NCBI GenBank assembly: GCA_003500165.1
Contig: DNSZ01000053.1
Span: 1 to 6,631 of the forward strand
Source: Paracoccaceae bacterium
GTDB taxonomy: Bacteria > Pseudomonadota > Alphaproteobacteria > Rhodobacterales > Rhodobacteraceae
Direction of reading: 5' to 3'
DNA length: 6,631 nucleotides
Part shown: one piece after another, positions 1-5,392 of the stretch
Layout: every line of letters begins with the position of its first letter
Position numbering within the stretch: position 1 is the stretch's first letter
The notes under the pieces: generated by a model
Database searches by the model: none
Told to the model about the DNA's origin: nothing
The model's input: only the letters and a program-made list of their open reading frames with translations
Translations under genes and position numbers: made by a program

Positions 1-1431
1 GCGGTCAGACCGGACGCTTACAGTTGATACCGTCTTGCTGATCTTGGATTTGGCTTTTTTGATAACGGATTTGAGCCCGTCATCATTGTCGCAGAGGATA
101 ATGATTGGATGCGCCATGGGCTTATGTTTAAAATCTTTGAGTATGTTCTCATACCGGGAAATCAATGCCCCTTGACCCTCAGCGCCTTGAACCAGATTCA
201 AGAGATCTCGCGTGGTGCCCGAAGATTTAAGGAAGTGCACGAGCCGAACGACCTTCCCGTCCACTTCCTTGGCCAGCAACGGGAACTTCTTGACCAAAGC
301 CCTGATCGCGCATTGCAAGTATGTGATGTCAGAGACGCCCTCTGTCACGATCAGCGGCGCGGTAGGCGCGGCGAAATACTTGTAGAAGAGGAACTTTCGG
401 TACAGCTCTTCCGGCGCGCGAGGCGGATGAAACTCGCCTGCGGCCTTGGCAAGCTTGTTGATCTTCTGATGGCGGTCGCGCCGCGTTTTGACGAAATGGA
501 TGTGCGAGAGCGCACCTTCGAGAGGGCCAAGCTTATCAGTCGCATCCGCAGGATCATCACCTCGGCGAAAATAGAATCCTGTCTGAAAGAGAGAATTACA
601 CATCGCCCGAGCAGCGCGGTAGTAGTCCTGATTGATGTTAGCCTTCGCATTTACGACCAGGCCAGTGACGGTCTGGCGAGACTGGCGCAATGACATGCGA
701 GTTTTTGCCGGATTAATGAAGAAGCCCGCTCCCTCGATAGTCTTCTTCAGTTTAGCGCCCACTTCCCAATCAGCGCCTTGCACGTTCACGGCAATTTCAG
801 TGGGAAAGAGCGTTTCGTTGGTTGAAAAGGTGAGATCATCTGCATAGCGCGTGTAGGTGCAGCGGGCATCGCGGGCAAGCGCAAGCAGTCGCGAGTCTAG
901 TATATTTCCGATCAGGTTCGAAATGACCGGGGAACAAGGGCTCCCCTGCGGCAAAGCGTTATCATGACAGGCGATCTGGGCGATGATCGTGGCGGGCTGC
1001 GGCCCCAGCGAGAACATCGCATCATGGATGAAAAAGCCGCGCACGCGACCAAAATTGATCGTGCCGAAGAAGTTCTCCAGATCAAGGTTGAAAACGAAGC
1101 GCCGCCTCCTGTGGACTTCGGCATTGGAAATTATGGTGCGACCCTTGTGGAAGCCGTGGGAGGCAAACCAGAACCGCGCGTTCTCCTGCTTCCGCTCATG
1201 CACGCAAGCATAAAGCAACTCGGCAAGGCGGGTTTGCAGCAAGGCGAGCTGCGGCTCAGGCGCATTGATGGTGCGAACACCACCTGATTTCTTCGGGATC
1301 TCGAAGGAGCGGTACTTCTTGGCAGGGTCCATCTTATAAAGGACGTAGCTGACCCCCTTCGGAGTGAAGCCAAGAAGCTTGGCCAGATCGGTTAGGCTTT
1401 GCGCCTTCTTTAGTTTGTCTAACGAACTCAA
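1..1431 (-). CDS. Retron reverse transcriptase fused to TOPRIM nuclease domain (3' end outside window)
   Basis: The minus strand is open for 477 codons from a TTG at 1431 to base 1 with no stop, so the C-terminus is cut off by the window edge. Known role: the RT copies its own structured RNA into msDNA, and RT-TOPRIM retrons of the Ec67/Eco2 kind act in phage defence with TOPRIM as the toxic nuclease. Seen motifs in order: IPKKSGGVRTINAP (45-58); HGF...RTIISNAEVH (91-107); NLDLENFF with catalytic D117; ALPQGSPCSPVISNL (159-173); YADD (196-199), completing the catalytic triad; GFFINPAKTR (236-245); and the retron-typical RQTVTGLVVN (252-261). A TOPRIM signature follows: VTEG (362-365, E364) and IILCDNDDG (444-452, D448xD450xG452). 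TTG is chosen because an in-frame TAA lies at 1458-1456, no ATG/GTG falls between, and a GAG lies 9 bases upstream. M34 would delete a conserved N-terminal helix (SLTDLAKLLG). Ec67-type proteins are nearly 590 residues, so roughly 100 are missing. Confidence 0.96.
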   Translation of the reverse strand, partial: MSSLDKLKKAQSLTDLAKLLGFTPKGVSYVLYKMDPAKKYRSFEIPKKSGGVRTINAPEPQLALLQTRLAELLYACVHERKQENARFWFASHGFHKGRTIISNAEVHRRRRFVFNLDLENFFGTINFGRVRGFFIHDAMFSLGPQPATIIAQIACHDNALPQGSPCSPVISNLIGNILDSRLLALARDARCTYTRYADDLTFSTNETLFPTEIAVNVQGADWEVGAKLKKTIEGAGFFINPAKTRMSLRQSRQTVTGLVVNAKANINQDYYRAARAMCNSLFQTGFYFRRGDDPADATDKLGPLEGALSHIHFVKTRRDRHQKINKLAKAAGEFHPPRAPEELYRKFLFYKYFAAPTAPLIVTEGVSDITYLQCAIRALVKKFPLLAKEVDGKVVRLVHFLKSSGTTRDLLNLVQGAEGQGALISRYENILKDFKHKPMAHPIIILCDNDDGLKSVIKKAKSKISKTVSTVSVRSDR

Positions 1432-1451
1432 ATGCCTGTACTCTAGGTTAG

Positions 1452-1464
1452 ATGCTTACGGGCA
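1452..1464 (-). repeat. Retron a2 repeat (3' arm)
   Basis: Minus strand TGCCCGTAAGCAT. It pairs with the a1 arm at 1578-1590, with a single A-C mismatch at 1453/1589. It ends 20 bases before the TTG start of the reverse transcriptase, and its TAA (1458-1456) closes the RT frame upstream, which fixes the RT start downstream of the RNA. Confidence 0.85.
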
Positions 1465-1577
1465 CTCTTATGCGAGTGTACGCGATACACCGGGAAGCCG
1501 AAATACCGCAAAGGAACCTTAAGGTAAGCAGCCTGCCTACCATTGCTGTCATTTGCCGCGATGCGCAGCAGGAAGTC

Positions 1578-1590
1578 TGCCCGTAAGCGT
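1578..1590 (-). repeat. Retron a1 repeat (5' arm)
   Basis: Minus strand ACGCTTACGGGCA, complementary to the a2 arm at 1452-1464. In known retrons this stem brings the branching guanosine and the 3' end of the template together so that reverse transcription can prime from the 2'-OH. Here a G (1577) follows the arm directly. Confidence 0.85.
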
Positions 1591-1630
1591 TGGGGAGCAT
1601 GACGGATTCACTCCTTTCGAACAAGCCCGT

Positions 1631-1660
1631 ACTCTACACGAAGGCAGGCGCAAGTTTCAA
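1631..1660 (-). promoter_or_regulatory. Possible retron promoter
   Basis: On the minus strand TTGAAA (1660-1655) and TAGAGT (1636-1631) are separated by 18 bases, a fair match to sigma-70 -35 and -10 boxes. Transcription would start near 1624, about 35 bases before the a1 repeat, which is a sensible place for a leader that runs through the template RNA into the RT gene. This is pattern matching only. Confidence 0.35.
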
Positions 1661-1755
1661 CTGCAACACCCGGAGCCCGCTGGGCATGGGATGTTGCGAT
1701 GGACAGACGATGCAATCCCCTCAGCAGCGAGGAACGTGGGCAATCTTCGCCGAAC

Positions 1756-1980
1756 ATGAACGGGGCCGCAGCCAGCGGGCGATCGGGCGGCGTCCGGGAC
1801 GGCCGGCGCGCACGATCGGGCGCGCGCTGGCGCGGGGCCGTCTCGGTGCTCGGCCTTGCCATCCTGCTCTCGGCCATCGTCGGCACGGCCGAGGTGGTGA
1901 CCGCTTTGCTGCTGGGCCGCGTCATCGGTGCGGCGCCGGCAGTTGCGCCCCGCGCCTTCCGAGCCGGGAACGGCCGAGTG
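1756..1980 (+). pseudogene. Possible 5' remnant of an ABC-exporter-like membrane gene
   Basis: From ATG 1756 about 60 codons show the heavy G/C third-position bias of real genes in this genome. The product has a basic start rich in Arg and Gly and then a hydrophobic stretch, VSVLGLAILLSAIVG, followed by TALLLGRVIGAA. This resembles the first membrane helix of type-1 ABC exporter domains, which often end in LLLGR-I-A. After about 1940-1980 the third-position bias is lost although the frame stays open to a stop at 2278-2280, so the gene appears broken. No good ribosome binding site lies at normal distance. It could equally be a chance open frame in GC-rich DNA. Confidence 0.3.
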
Positions 1981-2266
1981 AGCGGCGCTTTGCAGGATGG
2001 ACCAATTCCACCCCAACAAACTGGGATTGTCTCCAGGCTGAATGAACCATTTCCCGAATACATCGCGCGGCTGGGTGGCCAAACCGACTTTCGCGGCTCC
2101 TTTCCCGGGCATCGGGATCGCTCCGGCGGGAAACCATTCCCGCCGACGTCCTGGGCATCGCAGCTCGTAAGCCGCGCCGGTCCGCGCGCCATCTGGGCCC
2201 CGCCATCCCCCGACCGACAGAACGGCAAGGAACCCCGGGCCGGCACACAAGTTCGGACGCCAGCGA
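1981..2266. other. Unassigned stretch, no convincing gene
   Basis: Open frames exist on both strands here, but none shows the codon bias of the flanking genes, a recognisable domain or a plausible start. No tRNA, rRNA, terminal inverted repeats of an insertion sequence or transposase motifs were seen. It may be degraded sequence at the junction between the retron island and the duplicated flavodoxin region. Confidence 0.5.
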
Positions 2267-2290
2267 TCAGGATCTTCTAGAAAATCCTGA
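2267..2290. repeat. Palindrome 1 of left duplicated unit
   Basis: A 24-base inverted repeat with one mismatched pair. Its centre is TTCTAGAA and its ends are TCAGGAT and ATCCTGA. The corresponding element of the right unit is at 3037-3058. Confidence 0.85.
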
Positions 2291-2294
2291 AGCG

Positions 2295-2316
2295 CACGAT
2301 CTTCTAGAAGATCGTG
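2295..2316. repeat. Palindrome 2 of left duplicated unit (perfect)
   Basis: A perfect 22-base palindrome with centre TTCTAGAA and ends CACGAT/ATCGTG, four bases after palindrome 1 and 22 bases before the GTG that opens the reading frame of the left flavodoxin copy. It may be an operator pair, a hairpin acting in RNA, or a dispersed intergenic repeat; the sequence does not decide which. Its partner lies at 3063-3088. Confidence 0.85.
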
Positions 2317-2395
2317 GACCAACTGCATCCGCCGTGCAGTGCGGCCGCCCCAATTAGCCATTGACCGGCGCCGGCCGCATGGCTGGGCTTCGCGA

Positions 2396-3025
2396 ATGGC
2401 GCAGATCCCTGTCGTGTTCCTTTCCGGCTCGGGCAGCACAGCCCCGATCGCGGGGTTGATCGCCAAACGGCTTGCCGCGCGGGGCCATGACGGAACGCTG
2501 CATTCGGTCGAGTTGGACAGCGATCCGGGCCTTCCTGGCGGCTGCGATCTTGCGGTGATCGGCACACCCACCGATCACCGTTTCTCGGTTGACACGCTCT
2601 CGGACGGGACCGCTCGCTGCATCGACGCGGCGGCCGATCCGGTCGCCGCGCTGGCCGGGCAACCCGATACCCCGGCGCGAATGCCGCCCCGGCGCTGGTA
2701 TGCTCCGCGCGACCATTTGCCGAACCGGGTGATCGCGCGGAACCGCTTTCGCCGCCGTCTGGCGCCGGGGCTGCGGGTTCTGCCCGGCCGCTGGCGGGGC
2801 GAGGCCGTGGACTGTCCGCGCGGTTGCTGGTCGGCAGGACCTGGCGGCGTGCCCGTCTGCAGCCCTGCAGACTGCGATTTCTGCCTGCGTTGCGTCCATC
2901 GCAGTCCAGGCGGCGCCGTGGTCTGGTACGCGGCCATGCAGGACAAACCCCGGCTCGATCCGGCATTCCATGTCACGCGGCGGGCCGAGATCGCGGCGCA
3001 AATCACGTCAGGCGGCGGGAACTGA
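2396..3025 (+). CDS. Internally deleted flavodoxin/ferredoxin-like protein (left copy, possibly a decaying pseudogene)
   Basis: The product is 209 residues from ATG 2396, the start matching the ATG of the intact copy; an in-frame GTG at 2339 would add 19 residues. It aligns end to end with the downstream gene except for one gap of exactly 71 residues after residue 75, which removes the second half of the flavodoxin fold. The phosphate-binding loop SGSGSTAPIA (10-19) is kept, but the GTPTYHNCPAGTLLDW stretch of the other copy has become GTPTDHRFSVDTLSDG. By hand alignment the first 75 residues are about 69% identical to the intact copy, and about 100 C-terminal residues about 87%. All six C-terminal cysteines remain (C140, C144, C155, C160, C163, C166). 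FMN binding is unlikely; a surviving role for the cysteine domain is possible. Confidence 0.7.
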   Translation: MAQIPVVFLSGSGSTAPIAGLIAKRLAARGHDGTLHSVELDSDPGLPGGCDLAVIGTPTDHRFSVDTLSDGTARCIDAAADPVAALAGQPDTPARMPPRRWYAPRDHLPNRVIARNRFRRRLAPGLRVLPGRWRGEAVDCPRGCWSAGPGGVPVCSPADCDFCLRCVHRSPGGAVVWYAAMQDKPRLDPAFHVTRRAEIAAQITSGGGN

Positions 3026-3036
3026 GCGCCGGCCAT

Positions 3037-3058
3037 CAGGATTTTCCAGAAAATCCTG
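3037..3058. repeat. Palindrome 1 of right duplicated unit
   Basis: Ten-base arms (CAGGATTTTC and GAAAATCCTG) flank a central CA. It begins 12 bases after the stop of the left flavodoxin copy and is the counterpart of the element at 2267-2290. Confidence 0.85.
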
Positions 3059-3062
3059 CCCC

Positions 3063-3088
3063 GGCACGATCTTCTGGAAGATCGTGCC
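3063..3088. repeat. Palindrome 2 of right duplicated unit
   Basis: Twelve-base arms (GGCACGATCTTC and GAAGATCGTGCC) flank a central TG. It is the counterpart of 2295-2316 and ends 21 bases before the in-frame GTG at 3110. Because it sits between two co-directional genes it could act as a hairpin in the transcript as well as a protein-binding site. No T-run follows, so it is not a classical intrinsic terminator. Confidence 0.85.
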
Positions 3089-3166
3089 CCCCGCTTCTTC
3101 GGCCGTGCGGTGCCCCGGCCCGAGACCGGGATTGTCCGGCGCGGGCTGCGCCCCTATGACAAGCAC

Positions 3167-4009
3167 ATGGCGTGTATCCCTGTCATGTTCTTTTCCGGCT
3201 CGGGCAGCACGGCCCTGATCGCGGAACTCATCGCCGGCCGGCTTGCCGCGCGCGGCCACGATGCGCCGCTGCTATCGGTCGAACAGAACAGCGATCCCGG
3301 CCTTCTTGGGGCCTGCGACCTTGCGGTGATCGGGACACCCACCTATCACAATTGCCCGGCCGGCACGCTGTTGGACTGGATCGCCCGGTGGCCGCCGGGC
3401 GCTGGCCCGGCGCGGGCCTTTCTGTTTGCAACCTTCGGGCTTTACACCGGCAATGCCCCGCATCTGCTGGGCCAGGCGCTGGCCGCTCGGGGTGTGCGGA
3501 CCGTGGGCCATACCGGCTTTCGCGGGCCGGCGTCGGACAGCGTCATGATGCTGCCGGCCTGGATCGGCTTCATGTTCCGGTATGAACGCCGAATCGCCCG
3601 GCGGATCGACACCGCAGCCGGCCAGATCGCCGCGCTGGCCGAGCAACCCGATGCCCCGGGGCGGCTGCCGCCCCGGCGCTGGTATGCACCGCTCGACCAT
3701 GTGCCGAACCGGGTGATCGCGCGGAACCGCTTTCGCCGCCGCCTGGCGCCCGGTCTGCGGGTTCTGCCCGGCCGCTGGCAGGGCGAGGCCGTGGACTGCC
3801 CGCGCGGCTGCTGGCAGGCGGGACCAGGCGGCGTGCCCGTCTGCGACCCAGCCGACTGCGATTTCTGCCTGCGCTGCGTCCATCGCAGTCCGCGACGGGC
3901 CGTGATCTGGGACGCGGCCATGCAGGACAGGCCCCGGCTCGATCCAGCCTTCTATGCCGCGCGGCGGGCCGAGATCGCGGCGCAATTCCCGCCCGTCGAC
4001 GCGGGCTGA
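3167..4009 (+). CDS. Flavodoxin domain protein with C-terminal ferredoxin-like cysteine cluster (EFR1-like)
   Basis: The product is 280 residues from ATG 3167; a GTG at 3110 is an in-frame alternative, and neither has a strong ribosome binding site. The ATG is preferred because the flavodoxin strand begins at once (ACIPVMFF). Residues 10-18 (SGSGSTALI) form the FMN phosphate loop, and GTPTYHNCPAGTLLDW (56-71) and FATFGLYTGNAP (87-98) are typical flavin-contact loops. The C-terminal part has C211, C215, C226, C231, C234 and C237. CDFCLRC resembles the start of a 4Fe-4S ferredoxin motif, but the usual fourth Cys before Pro is Ser (RSP, 240-242). The organisation matches flavodoxin-ferredoxin (EFR1-type) proteins, cytosolic electron carriers. 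The gene converges on bciB with 20 bases between stop codons, so an electron-donor role is attractive but inferred. Confidence 0.85.
   Translation: MACIPVMFFSGSGSTALIAELIAGRLAARGHDAPLLSVEQNSDPGLLGACDLAVIGTPTYHNCPAGTLLDWIARWPPGAGPARAFLFATFGLYTGNAPHLLGQALAARGVRTVGHTGFRGPASDSVMMLPAWIGFMFRYERRIARRIDTAAGQIAALAEQPDAPGRLPPRRWYAPLDHVPNRVIARNRFRRRLAPGLRVLPGRWQGEAVDCPRGCWQAGPGGVPVCDPADCDFCLRCVHRSPRRAVIWDAAMQDRPRLDPAFYAARRAEIAAQFPPVDAG
3380..3391 (+). repeat. Short direct repeat, left member (deletion endpoint)
   Basis: ATCGCCCGGTGG, matching 3593-3604 at 11 of 12 positions. In the left paralogue the 213 bases between equivalent points are missing, as expected of slippage or recombination between the two members. 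Confidence 0.7.
3593..3604 (+). repeat. Short direct repeat, right member (deletion endpoint)
   Basis: ATCGCCCGGCGG, exactly 213 bases (71 codons) after its partner at 3380. It encodes IARR where the first encodes IARW. Confidence 0.7.
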
Positions 4010-4019
4010 ACCCCGGGCG

Positions 4020-4048
4020 GCCCGACGGGCTATGGCATCCCGTCGGGC
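4020..4048. terminator. Hairpin between convergent genes
   Basis: Arms GCCCGACGGG (4020-4029) and CCCGTCGGGC (4039-4048) form a 10-bp stem with a 9-base loop that contains the bciB stop codon. It lies just after the flavodoxin gene stop (4009) and could end transcripts from both sides. No T-run follows on either strand, so termination by the hairpin alone is uncertain. Confidence 0.45.
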
Positions 4049-5292
4049 GGCGTGCGGCCGCCGCCGCTGTGATGCTCCCCGGGCGCGGGTTCCAGACCGT
4101 AGCGCGCCGCGATCCGCCACACATGGTCTGGCACCATCGTCTTCATCCGGCGCGGTGCGGCTTGGCGCAGATGCAGGATCGTCTCGATCGCCTTCATCTC
4201 GACCCGCGCGCGGGCGAATTCCAGGCCCTTCGGGCCGACCCGGGGCTGCATCCACGCCACCAGCCCGCGCAGCGCCTTGGGAATGCGCCGCAGCGGCAAC
4301 CCGCCCGCGGCCCGTTTGGTGTTCTCCATGAACCCCCGAACCGCCCCGTCGCGCCTGCCCCGGCTGCCGGGCGCCTCCAGCACGATCTCATCGCCCAGAA
4401 GGTCGAGGAGCGCCTGCCCGCGCCGGTTGCGCACGATCAGCCATTGCCGCCCCTCGCCGCCCATATAGCCGACGGTGATGTCGGCCAGCACGTTGGTGTA
4501 GTCGACGCAGGTCCGGCAGGTCAGCGGGAAGAAATCGCGCGGCAGGTCCGAGATCGGCAGCTTCAGAAACGGTATGTCGCGCCGCGTGCCGTCGTCGAAC
4601 CGCAGCTCGACGCGATAGTCGGGCCGGAACTCCAGATACGAGATCGTTTCGGGCCGGTCGGACAGCCGCGCCAGAAAGGCGTGGAAATTCTCGGTCGTGG
4701 TGTTGTCCGAGCATGGCGTGCCGATGACATGAAGCTTCTCGAGCCCCAACTGCGCCTCGATACGGCGCAGCGCATAGACCTGGCACGGGATGCCGATCAG
4801 CGCGATCCGCTTGTGCCCGGCTGCCGCCGCCGGCTCCAGCAGCGCCAGCAGCGGCGCATAGCCCATGCGCATCCCGCGCGCCCGGGCCATCGCCGCGGGG
4901 TCGGTCACGATGATCGGCTGCGGCCGCCAGCGGTCGTCGGGGTCGGGGCCGACGCAAAGCACCGCATCGACCAGCCCGTCTTCCAGCAGGCGCGCGCCCA
5001 GCCGGGTCGCGATCCCGGTCCATTGCGCGCCTGCGAGGGGCGCCTTCAGCGCGGCGCGGTACATTGCCCGGAACGGGCCGAAGAAGACCTCGTCGGTCAG
5101 CTCCTCGTCGCGCGGGCGGCCATGCACGGCCGTCTCCATCGCCGGGTAATCGGGCTGGAGGAACTGGCAGGCCTGGCCGCATTGCCCCGCCATCGCCATC
5201 CGCGACAACCCGCAATCGGTGCACATCTTGCGCGGCTCGGGCGCGGCCAGCGTGGGCGCGGCAAAGCCGGGGCCATCTTGTGTGTCGCGCAT
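4030..5292 (-). CDS. bciB: Divinyl chlorophyllide 8-vinyl reductase, BciB type (FrhB-like)
   Basis: The product is 420 residues. BciB-type enzymes reduce the 8-vinyl group of divinyl (proto)chlorophyllide in bacteriochlorophyll synthesis, using FAD, iron-sulfur clusters and reduced ferredoxin. Seen: an N-terminal cysteine cluster C24-TD-C27-G with C38 and C42, QWTGIATRL (90-98), IGIPCQVYALR (166-176, C170), GLEKLHVIGTPCSDN (183-197, C194), C259-RT-C262-VDYTN, then LADITVGYMGG and QWLIVRNRRG. These follow the order seen in cyanobacterial and green-sulfur BciB and in F420 hydrogenase beta-subunit family proteins. ATG 5292 is chosen because AGGGA lies 10 bases upstream and the cysteine cluster follows; the frame stays open further upstream, but that part overlaps the divergent gene start and lacks family features. 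A relative acting on another substrate cannot be excluded. The stop TAG is at 4032-4030. Confidence 0.85.
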   Translation of the reverse strand: MRDTQDGPGFAAPTLAAPEPRKMCTDCGLSRMAMAGQCGQACQFLQPDYPAMETAVHGRPRDEELTDEVFFGPFRAMYRAALKAPLAGAQWTGIATRLGARLLEDGLVDAVLCVGPDPDDRWRPQPIIVTDPAAMARARGMRMGYAPLLALLEPAAAAGHKRIALIGIPCQVYALRRIEAQLGLEKLHVIGTPCSDNTTTENFHAFLARLSDRPETISYLEFRPDYRVELRFDDGTRRDIPFLKLPISDLPRDFFPLTCRTCVDYTNVLADITVGYMGGEGRQWLIVRNRRGQALLDLLGDEIVLEAPGSRGRRDGAVRGFMENTKRAAGGLPLRRIPKALRGLVAWMQPRVGPKGLEFARARVEMKAIETILHLRQAAPRRMKTMVPDHVWRIAARYGLEPAPGEHHSGGGRTPPDGMP

Positions 5293-5392
5293 GCGCAGGG
5301 CTTCCCTGTCGGCTTCGCCCGGCAAAGTGGCGCAGCGCGCCGCCCGGGTCAACGGCTTGCCGCGTCCCGCCCCGGTCGATAGGAAAACCGCC
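5293..5392. promoter_or_regulatory. Divergent intergenic region of bciB and the transporter gene
   Basis: These 100 bases must hold the promoters of both genes unless the transcripts start inside neighbouring coding sequence. Ribosome sites are visible at both ends: AGGGA before bciB, and AGGA (5381-5384) eight bases before the transporter ATG. I saw no convincing -35/-10 pair and no TGT-N12-ACA palindrome of the PpsR kind. Confidence 0.5.

Larger units (their letters stand above)
1452..1590 (-). ncRNA. Retron msr-msd template RNA
   Basis: This segment lies immediately upstream of the RT gene, where retrons keep their template RNA. It is bounded by inverted repeats: minus-strand ACGCTTACGGGCA at 1590-1578 and TGCCCGTAAGCAT at 1464-1452, which pair over 12 of 13 positions including 11 contiguous. 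They are the expected a1 and a2 repeats. Between them are a 7-bp stem with a CAT loop (1570-1554), an 8-bp stem with one G-U pair and a GGC loop (1541-1523), and a long arm closed by 7 pairs with one bulge (1513-1507 with 1474-1467). That arm holds an inner GTGTA/TACAC hairpin (1490-1476). The first two are likely msr recognition stems and the long arm the msd. The G at 1577, just after a1, is the candidate branching guanosine. Exact RNA ends and the msr/msd border are inferred. Confidence 0.85.

Noticed and set aside
109..693. Plus-strand open frame of 194 codons over the left end
   Set aside because: It is antisense to the reverse transcriptase gene, whose RT and TOPRIM motifs lie on the minus strand; the plus-strand product shows no domain.
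1..1431. Reverse transcriptase considered as a group II intron or diversity-generating retroelement enzyme
   Set aside because: There is no maturase domain, intron RNA or template/variable repeat pair; the VTGLVVN motif, upstream a1/a2 RNA and TOPRIM fusion fit retrons.
1440..1700. A tRNA or phage attachment site beside the retron
   Set aside because: No cloverleaf or repeated att-like core could be found by eye in this stretch.
1657..2571. Minus-strand open frame of 304 codons across the junction and into the left flavodoxin copy
   Set aside because: It runs antisense through the palindromes and a recognisable flavodoxin gene, has no family motifs, and is the kind of long shadow frame that GC-rich DNA produces.
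2267..3088. Palindromes considered as CRISPR repeats or insertion-sequence ends
   Set aside because: There are only two pairs, spaced by a whole gene, with no regular spacers, and neither pair encloses a transposase.
4069..5382. Plus-strand open frame of 437 codons opposite bciB
   Set aside because: It is antisense to a gene with clear BciB motifs; the product is rich in Arg, Pro, Gln and His with no domain.
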